DNA of 64,000 nucleotides, from positions 310,001 to 374,000 of the forward strand of contig NZ_QLTT01000007.1 of NCBI RefSeq assembly GCF_003269295.1, written 5' to 3'. Below, one piece after another: positions 25,453 to 37,685 of this stretch (position 1 is its first letter; the number at the start of each line of letters is the position of its first letter). The notes under the pieces were generated by a model. The model saw nothing but the letters and a program-made list of their open reading frames with translations, searched no databases and was not told where the DNA came from. The position numbers were made by a program, and so were the translations under genes. Source of the DNA: Lentzea atacamensis (GTDB taxonomy: Bacteria; Actinomycetota; Actinomycetes; Mycobacteriales; Pseudonocardiaceae).

Positions 25453-25860
25453 ATGAAGATGGGACGAGTCGTCGCGGCCGCGACGATCGCCGTCGGCACC
25501 CTGCTGTCGATGACACCGCCGGCCAGCGCCGCGAAGGACGTCGAGGTCTACAGCGACGACCCCGGCGCCAAGGGCGGCATGGCCTGGTTCCGAGCCTACG
25601 GTGAGCACTTCGCGGTGTGCGACCGGGACTACGACGACCTCGGCGTGCGCGGCCGCCTCACCTGGACGCACAACGGCGTCAAGCACGAGCGCAAGGTGTG
25701 GCACCACACGGGCCACCACCAGGACCCGCGGCTCAACTGCACCAAGTACCCGAACGACATCAACGTCCCCGAGGGCACCACGGTGTACCTGCAGGTGTGT
25801 CTGCAGAAGGAGAAGGGCGCTCCGCTCAAGTACTGCGACACCGACACGGGCGAGGCTTGA
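25453..25860 (+). CDS. Small secreted protein
   Basis: 135 residues from ATG 25453 (GAGAGGGAAAC upstream). A signal peptide ends near residue 27 (PPASAAKD). The mature protein of about 108 residues has four cysteines (AVCDRDYDD, LNCTKYP, LQVCLQK, KYCDTD) and a histidine-rich middle (HERKVWHHTGHHQD) that could bind metal. No family recognised. It lies just after the broken secreted gene and converges on the SARP regulator. Confidence 0.72.
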   Translation: MKMGRVVAAATIAVGTLLSMTPPASAAKDVEVYSDDPGAKGGMAWFRAYGEHFAVCDRDYDDLGVRGRLTWTHNGVKHERKVWHHTGHHQDPRLNCTKYPNDINVPEGTTVYLQVCLQKEKGAPLKYCDTDTGEA

Positions 25861-25894
25861 GAGCACGGTTGTGAGCGGGTGTCACCAACCCCGC

Positions 25895-28800
25895 TCACGA
25901 CCGCGCGGTGAGGCCTTCCAGGGTGCGCGTCGCGCGTGCGACGCCGGTGACGTGCCCGGTGTCGCGCCAGATGTGCAGGGCCTCCCGCACCGCGTGTCCG
26001 GCCTGCGCGCCCCCACCGGAGGCGGACTCCACGGCGGCGACGGCGAGCAGCGCCTCCGCCTCCAGGAGCCGGAACCCGCCCGCTCGTGCCACGTCGAGGG
26101 CGGCGGTCGCGTGCGGCCGCGCCGCCGCCGGATCGGTTGCGGCCAGGACGTGGGCGAGCGCGGCGGACGCCTCCGCCTCCAGACCGCGCAGGCTGGACCG
26201 CGTCGCGATCTCCAATGCCCGCACCAGGTGTTCCCGCGCGGACGTCGCGCGGCCCAGCCCGATCAACGCCACCGCCTCGGCCTGCTGGTCGCCGTCCTGA
26301 CGGGCGCACTCCAGCGCCTCGGCGGCGGTCCGGCGGGCCGTGTCGTGGTCGTCACGGGTGAGGTGGACGGCGCACAGCCCGCTGAGCGCGGTCGCCTCAC
26401 CGAAGCGGGATCCCTGCTCGCGGAACGACTCCAGCGCGAGCAGCAGCGTGTGCTCGGCGTCGGCGACGTCGCCGAGCGCCAGCAGCACCGACCCGAGGTC
26501 CGCCAGGTTGGCGGCCTCCCAGAAAGCGAGAGAATCCTTGCGACACAACCGGACCGACTCGTCGAGGCACTCCCTGGCCTCGGCCAGCCTGCCGAGCTGC
26601 CGGTAGTGACAGCTCAATGAGTTCAGCGCGTGACTTTCCCCTGAAGAGTTCCCGAGTTCGCGGAACAGCTCGATCGCGCGGAGGCTGTGCTCGACCGCCT
26701 CGGCGAGCCTGCCCGTCCAGTCGAGCATCGACCCGAGGTTCGACACTGCCGTCGCCTCGCACTCGCGCCAGCCGCACGTGCGGCTGGCCCGCGCAGCCTC
26801 CTCGGTGTGCGCGACACCGTCGGTGTGCCGGCCCTCGCGGAAGGCGGCGCCGCCCATGGTCAGGCGCAGCAACGCTTCCGCGGCGTGCGCCCCGTGCCGC
26901 TGGGCCGCCGGCAACAGCACCGACGCGAGCTCCAGCCACTCGGCGCGCCTGCCGTGGTCGTGGAAGAACCGCCGCACCGCGTCGGCCAGGTACCAGACCT
27001 GCGGGCGCGGGCCGGTCACCGCGGCCCGCCGCAACGCGGCGACCAGGTTGGGCGCCTCGACGTCGAGCCACGCCACGGCTTCCGCACTGTTCGCGAACCG
27101 CACAGGGCTCTCGGCGGGTTCGTCGTCACGGGGGAGCGACACGACCCGCTTGCCCAGCTTCGTCACAGCCGCGTCGGCGGCGGCGAGGTAGCCGGCGAAC
27201 AGCCTCTCCCACGCGGGCGTGGTCTCCTCGGTGTCCGAGCGCTCCTCGGCGTAGCGGCGGACCAGGTCGTGGAACCGGTAGCGGCCCGGCGCATGCGCCT
27301 CGACCAGGTTCGCGGCACTCAGGCCGCGCAGCAGCCGGGTCGCCACGCCGGCGTCGGTGCCGAGCAGCGCGGCCGCGTTGTGCGGTGTGAAGTCCGGTCC
27401 GGGTACGACCCCGAGCAACCGGAACAGCCGCTGCTGATCGGCCGGAAGTGCTTGGTAGGACACGGAGAACGCCGTGGCGACCGCGCTCTGCTCCGCGCCG
27501 TCGAAGGCGAGCAGAGGGTCGGCGCGCAGCTCCGCGACCGCTGACTCGATGCTCGTGCCGACGTTGGCCGCGGCGATGCGCAACGCGAGCGGGTGGTGCC
27601 CGCACACGTCGGCCAGTGCGGCCGCGGCAGCGGGTTCGGCGGCCACTCGGTCCGCGCCGAGCGCCGAGACGAGCAGCGCGTGCGAGTCGTGTTCCGGGAG
27701 CTGCGCCAGGGTGATCGTGCGAGCGCCGGTGCGGGCGACCAGGTCACCCAGCCGGTGTCTGCTGGTCACCAGCACGCGGCCGGACGACGGCAGGAGCGGC
27801 AGCACCTGAGCGGCGTCACGCGCGTTGTCCAGCACCACCAACGCTTTCCGATCCGCGAGCAACGAGCGGAACAGTCCACTTTGGTCGTCCGATTCGGACG
27901 GTGTGGCACCGAGCGCACGCAACAGCTGCGCCAAAGCGGCGGTCGGGCTGAGCGGTTCGTCGTCGGCGTCGAATCCGCGCAGGTTCACGTACAGCTGCCC
28001 GTCGGGGTAGCGGTCGCGAGCCGCGTGCGCCCACCGAACGGCGAGCGCGGTCTTCCCGACGCCGGCGGTGCCGGTGATCAGCCACACGCCGTCCTCGCCG
28101 TCCTCCAGCGCGGCAAGCTCCGCGGCACGGCCCGCGAAACCCCGTGTGGCCAGAGGGAGTTCGGCGGGCCGCACCTCGGTGAACGCCGGGACGGGCGCCT
28201 GTTCCTCGCCGCGCAGGACACGCAGCTGCGCGTCCCGCAACGCCTGTCCTGGTTCGATGCCGAGCTCGGACGTCAGCAGCTCGTGGCCCTGGGAGTACAC
28301 CTCCAGCGCCTCGGCGGTCCGTCCGCACCGGTGCAGCGCGAGCATCAGCGCCGCGCGCAGCCGTTCGCGGTACGGGTGCTCGTCGACGAGCTTGCGCAGG
28401 CCGCCGGCCGCTTCCGCGTGGTGGCCCTCGGCGATCTGGAGCTCGTGCAGTTCCTCAACGATCGCGAGCCTTCGTTCGACCAGCGCCGGGCGTTCCAGCT
28501 CGGCCAGCTCGTCGCTCACGCCGTCGAGCGGCGTGCCCGTCCACAACGCGAGTGCCTCGCGCAGCCGTGCGATGGCGGCCTCACCGGTCAGCGTCCTGGC
28601 GTGGGCGACGGCGTCGTCGAACAGGTCGAGGTCGCGTTCGCCGGGCGCGACCTCGATCGAGTAGCCGGAAGCGCCGCGCGTGATCACGTCGGCGCCGAGC
28701 AGCTTGCGCAGGTCGGACACGTGCACCTGCAGGCGGCCGCGGGCGCTGCGCGGCGCCTGCTCACCCCAGGTCAGGTCGATCAGCCGGTCCTCCGGCACGA

Positions 28801-28939
28801 CCCGGCCGGGGCTGAGCAGCAGTGCTGCCAGCACCGACGCCTGTTTCGGTCCGGCCGGGCGCACCGGCCCGGCCGGACCGAGGACCGTGACCGGTCCGAG
28901 CAGCAGATACCTCAGCGCAGGTCCTTCTCGGCCGTGCAC
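25895..28939 (-). CDS. AfsR/SARP-family regulator with NB-ARC ATPase and TPR domains
   Basis: 1014 residues from GTG 28939. An N-terminal OmpR-like winged helix (about 1-95) and bacterial transcriptional activation domain (95-245, ending SELGIEPGQALRD) give the SARP unit. The ATPase has Walker A GTAGVGKTAL near 290 and VVLDNARDA as Walker B. The C-terminal 400 residues are tetratricopeptide-like helices. AfsR-type proteins activate secondary-metabolism or differentiation genes. The start lies inside the end of a small secreted protein gene (28-base overlap), so the two are coupled. No biosynthetic cluster is visible nearby, so targets are unknown. Confidence 0.93.
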   Translation of the reverse strand: MHGREGPALRYLLLGPVTVLGPAGPVRPAGPKQASVLAALLLSPGRVVPEDRLIDLTWGEQAPRSARGRLQVHVSDLRKLLGADVITRGASGYSIEVAPGERDLDLFDDAVAHARTLTGEAAIARLREALALWTGTPLDGVSDELAELERPALVERRLAIVEELHELQIAEGHHAEAAGGLRKLVDEHPYRERLRAALMLALHRCGRTAEALEVYSQGHELLTSELGIEPGQALRDAQLRVLRGEEQAPVPAFTEVRPAELPLATRGFAGRAAELAALEDGEDGVWLITGTAGVGKTALAVRWAHAARDRYPDGQLYVNLRGFDADDEPLSPTAALAQLLRALGATPSESDDQSGLFRSLLADRKALVVLDNARDAAQVLPLLPSSGRVLVTSRHRLGDLVARTGARTITLAQLPEHDSHALLVSALGADRVAAEPAAAAALADVCGHHPLALRIAAANVGTSIESAVAELRADPLLAFDGAEQSAVATAFSVSYQALPADQQRLFRLLGVVPGPDFTPHNAAALLGTDAGVATRLLRGLSAANLVEAHAPGRYRFHDLVRRYAEERSDTEETTPAWERLFAGYLAAADAAVTKLGKRVVSLPRDDEPAESPVRFANSAEAVAWLDVEAPNLVAALRRAAVTGPRPQVWYLADAVRRFFHDHGRRAEWLELASVLLPAAQRHGAHAAEALLRLTMGGAAFREGRHTDGVAHTEEAARASRTCGWRECEATAVSNLGSMLDWTGRLAEAVEHSLRAIELFRELGNSSGESHALNSLSCHYRQLGRLAEARECLDESVRLCRKDSLAFWEAANLADLGSVLLALGDVADAEHTLLLALESFREQGSRFGEATALSGLCAVHLTRDDHDTARRTAAEALECARQDGDQQAEAVALIGLGRATSAREHLVRALEIATRSSLRGLEAEASAALAHVLAATDPAAARPHATAALDVARAGGFRLLEAEALLAVAAVESASGGGAQAGHAVREALHIWRDTGHVTGVARATRTLEGLTARS

Positions 28940-29319
28940 TTCGCGCCGCTGCTGTCGGTGAACTTCACCTCGACCCAGGCACGCCCGGAGCGCGGCACCG
29001 ACGAGCGGTTGACGGGCACCTCGGCGGCCTCGTCCGACTTCAGGCCGGTCCTCGACCGCGTGAGCACCGTGTTCTGCGTGGCGCCCACGCGGTGGTAGAC
29101 CCGGACGTGCATCGCACCGGTGTCGGCGATGTACGGACCGGCCGCGCCCCGGCCCTTCCTCAGCCCGTACTCCGCGCCGAGGTCATACCAAAGCGTGAAC
29201 CTGCCGCTGAAGTCTCCGTCCGTGCACCTGGCGGTCACCGACGCCGTGGCGGCGTGTGCCGCAGGTGTCGCTGCGCCGCTCGCGGCGAGCAACAGGGCCA
29301 CCAGTGCTGCCCTCTTCAC
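28912..29319 (-). CDS. Small secreted protein coupled to the SARP gene
   Basis: 135 residues from GTG 29319 (TTG 29331 is an alternative). The signal peptide ends AAHAATAS. The mature part of about 110 residues has two cysteines (TARCTDGD, GAKCTAE) and a basic middle (YGLRKGRGAAGPY). Function unknown. The end overlaps the SARP start by 28 bases, a sign of coupled expression. It is divergent from nrdR across a 318-base gap. Confidence 0.72.
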   Translation of the reverse strand: MKRAALVALLLAASGAATPAAHAATASVTARCTDGDFSGRFTLWYDLGAEYGLRKGRGAAGPYIADTGAMHVRVYHRVGATQNTVLTRSRTGLKSDEAAEVPVNRSSVPRSGRAWVEVKFTDSSGAKCTAEKDLR

Positions 29320-29531
29320 CCCAGCCCCCAAGATGATCTCCCTCTGATCGTTGCGCCACCCGAGTGACGCGCCACAGGAATATCACGCGAGCGCCGCCTC
29401 GGGGGTTGCGCGAGGGTCACGTGCCGACGCCGGTGCGTAGTAGCCGCAGTTCATCCCGGATTCCTCCATCCGAGTGTCGCCCGACACGCCGTGTCGAGTT
29501 GCAACCTCTTGCGTTGCGATCTAGGTTCTAC

Positions 29532-29547
29532 CCCTACATCTAGTGGT
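29532..29547 (+). promoter_or_regulatory. Candidate NrdR box upstream of nrdR-nrdJ
   Basis: CCCTACATCTAGTGGT fits the CwAyATmTwGTG-type NrdR repressor site, about 90 bases before nrdR. A small palindrome CCACA-GGT-TGTGG lies about 20 bases downstream. The rest of the 318-base gap (29320-29637) shows no coding pattern, and I see no clear cobalamin riboswitch. Confidence 0.5.
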
Positions 29548-29637
29548 TACACCGTTGTAAGTAGTCCACAGGTTGTGGGTAACTCCAACCTGTGCGGCTG
29601 CTGCGGCCGGTGCTGCGCCGGGGAGGGGTGAACAGGC

Positions 29638-30102
29638 GTGCGGTGTCCTTTTTGCCGTCATTCGGACTCGCGGGTGGTGGACTCCCGTGAGGTCGACGAG
29701 GGTCAGGTGATCCGTCGTCGTCGCTCCTGCAACAGCTGCAGCCGCAGGTTCACCACGGTCGAAGAAGCGGTTCTCGCCGTGGTCAAGCGCTCCGGGGTGA
29801 CGGAGCCGTTCAGCCGCGACAAGGTTGTCGTCGGTGTGCGCAGGGCGTGCCAGGGCCGCCCGGTCGACGAGGACGCGTTCCAGCAGCTCGCCCAGCGAGT
29901 GGAAGAGTCGATCCGGTCGACGGGATGTGCGGAAATCCCGAGTCACGAGGTGGGCCTCGCCATTCTCGGCCCCCTGCGCGAGCTCGACGAAGTCGCTTAT
30001 CTGCGCTTCGCGAGCGTCTACAGATCCTTCTCGTCCGTCGAGGACTTCGAGAAGGAAATTCTTGATCTTCGCACTGCACGCGCCGCCGAAGCCGGGCAGT
30101 GA
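29638..30102 (+). CDS. nrdR: Ribonucleotide reductase repressor NrdR
   Basis: 154 residues from GTG 29638. The zinc ribbon has C3, C6, C31 and C34; the ATP-cone domain follows (about 49-139, VVKRSGVTEPFSRDK). NrdR senses ATP and dATP and represses nrd operons. It is directly upstream of nrdJ (62-base gap), as in Streptomyces, and a candidate NrdR box precedes the operon, implying autorepression. Confidence 0.95.
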   Translation: MRCPFCRHSDSRVVDSREVDEGQVIRRRRSCNSCSRRFTTVEEAVLAVVKRSGVTEPFSRDKVVVGVRRACQGRPVDEDAFQQLAQRVEESIRSTGCAEIPSHEVGLAILGPLRELDEVAYLRFASVYRSFSSVEDFEKEILDLRTARAAEAGQ

Positions 30103-30164
30103 TCCGCGCGCAGCACAGCGCGCGCGTCCACAACTTCTAAGCACCAGCACGAGGGAGATCCACC

Positions 30165-32984
<2,820 letters not shown>

Positions 32985-32998
32985 TCTGATCGCGTGTT

Positions 32999-33034
32999 GA
33001 ATGGGCGGCTCCGCGGGGCCGCCCATTCTCCTTT
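32999..33034 (+). terminator. Intrinsic terminator after nrdJ
   Basis: An 11-bp perfect stem (32999-33009 with 33018-33028), 8-base loop, then TCCTTTT: a classical hairpin plus T-run. Confidence 0.9.
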
Positions 33035-33047
33035 TCCGGGGTGCGCC

Positions 33048-33578
33048 ATGGATTACGTGTTCGCCGGTTATCGGGTGGTGATCGCCGACGACGGCCTGGT
33101 GTCGATGAGCGAGTGCATGACGGACGTCGTCGGGGCCGACTCGTACAACTGGGAGATGTTCTTCACCGATCGCGCACTGGCCGAGCAGGCGTGCCCGAGT
33201 TCGGGGCAGCTGTTCGCGGTCGGGTTTCCCCGCGAGGACGTCCCGGCGCTGCTGGCGGACTTCGAGAAGTTCGAGCCGATCGGCGCGGCCGGCATGCCGG
33301 ACCGGTTGCTCGCCGGGGAACCGATGCCCTGCGGCGACGTTCTCGGTTGTGAGCTCGTCGGCTGGGATTCAGGTCCTTCGGTGTGGCACACGTGGGCGTG
33401 TCTCGGCGGTCTGGTGGACGATGTCCGTGACGTGACAGGCGTGGTTCCCGGAGAGCACGGCCTGATCCAGGACGTGGAGCAGGCTCGGCTGGCGGCGCGG
33501 TGGCTCACCGCGTCGGAGCTCGGTGATCCCAAGGTCTTCCTGTGGGTGCCCGCGCTGCTCGTCAGACCCGCCGGGTGA
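33048..33578 (+). CDS. Hypothetical protein, possible immunity-type
   Basis: 176 residues from ATG 33048. No signal peptide or membrane helix; the protein is acidic with many W, C and D residues (CMTDVVGADSYNWEMFF, VWHTWACLGG). No family is recognised. It is 13 bases upstream of another soluble hypothetical protein, so the two are likely one operon. The small size, acidity and association with an RPGMY protein resemble polymorphic-toxin immunity genes, but there is no toxin in view. Function not assigned. Confidence 0.6.
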   Translation: MDYVFAGYRVVIADDGLVSMSECMTDVVGADSYNWEMFFTDRALAEQACPSSGQLFAVGFPREDVPALLADFEKFEPIGAAGMPDRLLAGEPMPCGDVLGCELVGWDSGPSVWHTWACLGGLVDDVRDVTGVVPGEHGLIQDVEQARLAARWLTASELGDPKVFLWVPALLVRPAG

Positions 33579-33591
33579 TAGAACAACCGGA

Positions 33592-34143
33592 ATGCGCTCG
33601 TTCGACGACCTACGCGGCTACCTGCTCGGCCAGCTCAACGCCGCTGTCCGCCGCCCCGGCATGTACGGCGGCGAGCCGGTCATCCTCACCCTGCTCGACG
33701 CGCTGGCGTTCGCCGACGACCGCACTGACCGGTGGCAGGCCGAACTCGACGCCTTGGTGAACCGGGGAGCGGCCAACGCGGCGATGGTGAGCGGCGCCGT
33801 GCACGAGGCGCTGGGTCACCGCAGCGAGGACGTCATGGCGTCGGTGTACGCGGATCTCGCGCATCGGCAGGGCTGGCTGTCGCTGGACGCGGACAGCTGG
33901 ATTCCCGGTGTGCTCGGCGAGTCGGACTGCGTGCTGGACGACGTGATCGCGGAGTACGGCGAGCCGCCGTTGTGGCTGGGCGGCACGAATCCCAAGTACT
34001 CGAAGACGCTCGGCTACCCGGACCGGTCGGGGTCGCTCGTGTTCTTCCACTTCATGCCGGAGCTGCGGTTGATGGCCACGCGGCGCGGTGACGGCGGGTT
34101 CCGCGACAGCTTCGTCTTCACACCCGCCGGGCACGCGCGCTGA
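33592..34143 (+). CDS. Hypothetical protein with RPGMY motif
   Basis: 183 residues from ATG 33592. The sequence RPGMYGGEPVILTLLDALAF near the N-terminus is a motif seen in several small bacterial hypothetical and immunity-like proteins. The remainder is soluble and mixed. Paired with the preceding gene. Just downstream begins a broken ADP-ribosylglycohydrolase gene, so this may be a small accessory or toxin-related island. Confidence 0.62.
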   Translation: MRSFDDLRGYLLGQLNAAVRRPGMYGGEPVILTLLDALAFADDRTDRWQAELDALVNRGAANAAMVSGAVHEALGHRSEDVMASVYADLAHRQGWLSLDADSWIPGVLGESDCVLDDVIAEYGEPPLWLGGTNPKYSKTLGYPDRSGSLVFFHFMPELRLMATRRGDGGFRDSFVFTPAGHAR

Positions 34144-34192
34144 CCTTCGCGCGTCCTGAAATGCGTTGCGGGGCAAGATAAACTGACAGGTG

Positions 34193-35072
34193 ATGCGCAT
34201 CGTTCTGCATGCACGTGCGCGCCTGGACTCGCATACGACTCGCTGAACGGGCTCTCCGTCGGCGACGCTCTGGGCGCACAGTTCTTCATGGTCGGCCGCT
34301 CGATCTCCGACCTCGTGGCAGGCAAGCCGCCACGAGGGCCCTGGGAGTGGATTGACGACACCAAATGGCCTGCAACCTCGTCGCCGAGCTCCGCGATCAC
34401 GGTGACATCGACAGGGACCGGCTCGCGGCGAGGTTCGCCCACCGCTGCGAGCCCTATCGCGGGTACGGCGCGGGCGCCTTCACCATCCTCCGCAAGATTC
34501 GCCAAGGCACGCCGTGGAAAGAGGCGGCCGGCAGCGCGTTCAACGGGCAGGGCTCGTGCGGCAACGGTGCTGCGATGCGGATCGCTCCGCTCGGCGCCTA
34601 CTTCGTCAACGAGCCGGAAACCCTGACCGTGCAAGCCATCAGAGCCAGCGAGGTCACCCATCAACACCCGGAGGGCATCGCGGGCGGAGTGGCCGTGGCA
34701 CACGCCGCGGCCATCGCGGCGAAGGCACGTCTGACCGGCACCGGGCGAGACCTGCTCGGCGGCGTGCTCGACCACCTCGAAGAAGGCTCCTTCGTGCGCA
34801 AGGGGATCGAGAAGGCGCGCAAGATCAGGACTGCGGAGGAAGCCGCGTACGTCCTCGGGAACGGCTCCCGCGTGACGGCCCAGGACACCGTGCCGTTCAC
34901 GCTGTGGGTCGCGGCGCACCACCTCGACGACTACCGCAAAGCCGTCACGACCTGTGTGCAAGCCGGGGGAGACGTGGACACCACCGCCGCGATCGTCGGC
35001 GGCATCGTCGGCCGTCCGCCGCTGGAGTGGGTCGCGGAACGTGAGGAGCTCCCGGACTGGGTGCGCCGTTGA
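34193..35072 (+). pseudogene. ADP-ribosylglycohydrolase, broken by a frameshift
   Basis: The family pattern is clear but split over two frames. Frame one gives GLSVGDALGAQFF and WEWIDDTK up to about 34362. One base is missing at ACCAAATGG, and frame two continues MACNLVAELRDHGDIDRDRL to GYGAGAF, SCGNGAAMRIAPLGAYF, EVTHQHPEGIAGG and the C-terminal GGDVDTTAAIVGG. Those are the metal-binding and catalytic segments of DraG-type hydrolases. No ordinary start codon is seen in the first frame, so a second lesion near the N-terminus is possible. Such enzymes remove ADP-ribose from proteins. Likely inactive unless the frame is restored. Confidence 0.75.
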
Positions 35073-35149
35073 CCAGGGCGTTCAACCCAGGTGAGTGATT
35101 TATTCATCACGTGTTGAGTTTTTGGCCGAACCCTCGTAGCCTCGGTGTC

Positions 35150-37657
35150 ATGGACGCCTACTGCGTGGATTTCGGGGCCATCGACGGCACGATGCTCGCC
35201 GTCGTCGGAGGCAAGGCTGCGAACCTGGGGGAGCTCACCAGGGCGGGACTTCCGGTGCCGCAGGGCTTCTGCGTCACCACGGACGCCTATCGCGCCGTCG
35301 TCGCGGAGGCGGACGAGCTGGCGAGCACCACTCCGGAGAACGCCCGCAGGACGTTGCTCGAAACCGCGGTGCCGCAGGAGATCCGGGACGCGATCGTCGC
35401 CGAGTACCGCAAGCTCGGCGACAGCGTGCCGGTCGCCGTGCGGTCCAGTGCCACGGCGGAGGACCTGCCGTTCGCGAGCTTCGCGGGCCAGCAGGACACG
35501 TTCCTCAACGTCGTCGGCGAGGACGCGGTGGTCGACGCGGTGCGCCGCTGCTGGGCATCGCTGTGGACCGACCGCGCGGTCAGCTACCGCGAAACGAACG
35601 GCATCGACCACACCACGACGTATCTCGCCGTTGTGGTGCAACGAATGGTGCAGTCCGCGGTCTCCGGCGTGATGTTCACGGCGAACCCGGTGACCGGCAA
35701 GCGCGACCAGATCGTCATCGACGCGAGCCCCGGCCTCGGCGAGGCGGTGGTGTCGGGCGCGGTCAACCCGGACCACTTCGTCGTCGACGGTGCGGAGATC
35801 GTCGAGAGGCGCCTGGGCGACAAGAAGCTCCTCATCCGCTCACTGCCCGGCGGTGGCACCGAGCACGTCGACATCGGTGAGAACGAGGAGCCGTGCCTCA
35901 CCGACGGCCAGATTCGCGCGCTCGCCGTCCTCGGCCGCAAGGTGCAGGCCCACTACGGCTCGCCGCAGGACACCGAGTGGGCGATCGACGCCGACGGCGA
36001 GCTGTACCTGACCCAGGCGCGGCCGATCACGACGCTGTTCCCGTTGCCGGACAACCCCGACGGCAACGCTCACGTCTACTTCTGCTTCAGTCTCGCGCAG
36101 GGCCTGGAACGTCCGATCACGCCGATGGGACGCGCAGCGTTCCGCGAGATCTCCAAGTCCGCCTTCGAGATCGTGATCGGCGATCCGAAGAGCAAGTCCT
36201 ATGTGGAGAGCGGCGAACGGATTTTCTTCGACGTCACCAAGGTTCTGCACAGCCGAGTCGGCCGTGAGTTCATCACGCGCCTGCTCGGCGTGATGGAGGC
36301 GCGCTCCTCCGAAGTGCTGCGCAGCCTGTTCGACGACCCGCGGTTCGCGATCAGGAACTCGTCGCCGATGCCTGCTCTCAAGCGTGTGCTGCGGCTCGCA
36401 CGCCGCTTCCACGCACCCGTGATCGTGATGAAGGCGCTGACCAATCCGGAGAAGGCCGCGCGGAACGCGTTGAAGATGGAGCGCGAGATCCTCGACAGGT
36501 CCGCGAACCTCTCCATCGAGCAGGCGCTGCAGCAGTGCACCGTCCCGGTGCTGCCCGGGCTGGCCCCGACCGCACTGGTCGGGTTCGCCCTGCTCGGGCT
36601 CGTCGGCAAGGTCGTGAAGACGAAGCCGGGCGAACTGCAGACCATCCTGCGCGGCCTGCCGAACAACATCACCACCGAGATGGACATGGCGATGTGGGAC
36701 CTCGCCCAGGAGATCAGGCACGATCCCGTTGCGCTGCGGCAGTTCCAGAACGGCGAACGCCCCGCCGCCCTGGACCGGTTCCTCGCGAAGTGGGGTCATC
36801 GGGCCGTGGCGGAGATCGACCTCGGCCTGCCCAGGTGGTCCGACGACCCGGCGTACGTCATCGGCGTCGTGCGGAACTTCCTGCGCCTGGAGGACGAAAA
36901 GGCGCACCCGGACGCGGTGTTCGCCCGCGGCGCCGCCGAAGCCGAGGCGATGATCGAGACTCTGGCGCGCCGAGCCCGGGGGCGCGGCTGGTTCGTGCGC
37001 TTCGCGTTGCGGCGCACCAGGTTGCTCGCGGGCCTGCGCGAGTACCCGAAGTACCTGATCATCACCCTGTTCGGCGTGCTGCGCAAGCGCATCGCGCAGG
37101 CCGGTGACCAGCTCGTCGCGGACGGCCGCCTCGACAGCGCGGACGACGTGTTCTTCCTGAACTTCGAGGAAATGCGCACCACGGAAGGGGATCTGCGCTC
37201 GGTGGTCGCGTCGCGGCGTGAGGTCTACGACCGCGAGATGCGGCGTCGGCACATCCCGCGCGTGCTGCTGTCCGACGGCACTGAGCCGGAAGCGGTGCAC
37301 CACGGTGTCGTGGCTGAGGGCGACCTCGTCGGCACACCGGCGTCGGCGGGCACGATCACCGGCATCGCGCGGGTCGTCATGGACCCGGTCGGCGCGCACC
37401 TCGAGCCCGGCGAGATCCTCGTGGCACCGTCGACGGATCCCGGTTGGACGCCGTTGTTCCTGACGGCGGGCGGCCTCGTGATGGAGATGGGTGGTGCGAA
37501 CTCGCACGGCGCGGTCGTCGCCCGGGAGTACGGGATCCCTGCGGTGGTGGGCGTCCGGGAGGCCGTGACGCGGATCAAGACCGGCGAGCGGATCACCGTG
37601 GACGGCAGCACGGGCGCGGTCACCACACTCGCCGACGAACCGGTTGAGGTCTCGTAG
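35150..37657 (+). CDS. PEP synthase/rifampin phosphotransferase-like enzyme
   Basis: 835 residues from ATG 35150. An ATP-grasp domain (GGKAANLGELTRAGLPVPQGF, VAVRSSATAEDLPFASFAG, TQARPITTLF, to about 310) is followed by a helical central region. The C-terminal phosphohistidine domain has the catalytic histidine in GGANSHGAVVAREYGIPAV. The domain order fits PEP synthase and the related rifampin phosphotransferases (RPH), which inactivate rifamycins with the same chemistry. RPH proteins usually have THGA at this point; here it is SHGA. The middle part differs from both families, so the substrate is left open. No typical rifamycin-associated element is visible upstream. Confidence 0.85.
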   Translation: MDAYCVDFGAIDGTMLAVVGGKAANLGELTRAGLPVPQGFCVTTDAYRAVVAEADELASTTPENARRTLLETAVPQEIRDAIVAEYRKLGDSVPVAVRSSATAEDLPFASFAGQQDTFLNVVGEDAVVDAVRRCWASLWTDRAVSYRETNGIDHTTTYLAVVVQRMVQSAVSGVMFTANPVTGKRDQIVIDASPGLGEAVVSGAVNPDHFVVDGAEIVERRLGDKKLLIRSLPGGGTEHVDIGENEEPCLTDGQIRALAVLGRKVQAHYGSPQDTEWAIDADGELYLTQARPITTLFPLPDNPDGNAHVYFCFSLAQGLERPITPMGRAAFREISKSAFEIVIGDPKSKSYVESGERIFFDVTKVLHSRVGREFITRLLGVMEARSSEVLRSLFDDPRFAIRNSSPMPALKRVLRLARRFHAPVIVMKALTNPEKAARNALKMEREILDRSANLSIEQALQQCTVPVLPGLAPTALVGFALLGLVGKVVKTKPGELQTILRGLPNNITTEMDMAMWDLAQEIRHDPVALRQFQNGERPAALDRFLAKWGHRAVAEIDLGLPRWSDDPAYVIGVVRNFLRLEDEKAHPDAVFARGAAEAEAMIETLARRARGRGWFVRFALRRTRLLAGLREYPKYLIITLFGVLRKRIAQAGDQLVADGRLDSADDVFFLNFEEMRTTEGDLRSVVASRREVYDREMRRRHIPRVLLSDGTEPEAVHHGVVAEGDLVGTPASAGTITGIARVVMDPVGAHLEPGEILVAPSTDPGWTPLFLTAGGLVMEMGGANSHGAVVAREYGIPAVVGVREAVTRIKTGERITVDGSTGAVTTLADEPVEVS

Positions 37658-37685
37658 TGCCAGCCGGACGCGTAATCTCGGGTTT

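Noticed and set aside
29320..29531. Cobalamin riboswitch before nrdR-nrdJ
   Set aside because: Searched for because nrdJ is B12-dependent, but no clear B12 box was seen.
35083..35122. TGAT/ATCA palindrome upstream of the Rph-like gene as a rifamycin-associated element
   Set aside because: The sequence does not resemble that element; a weak repeat only.
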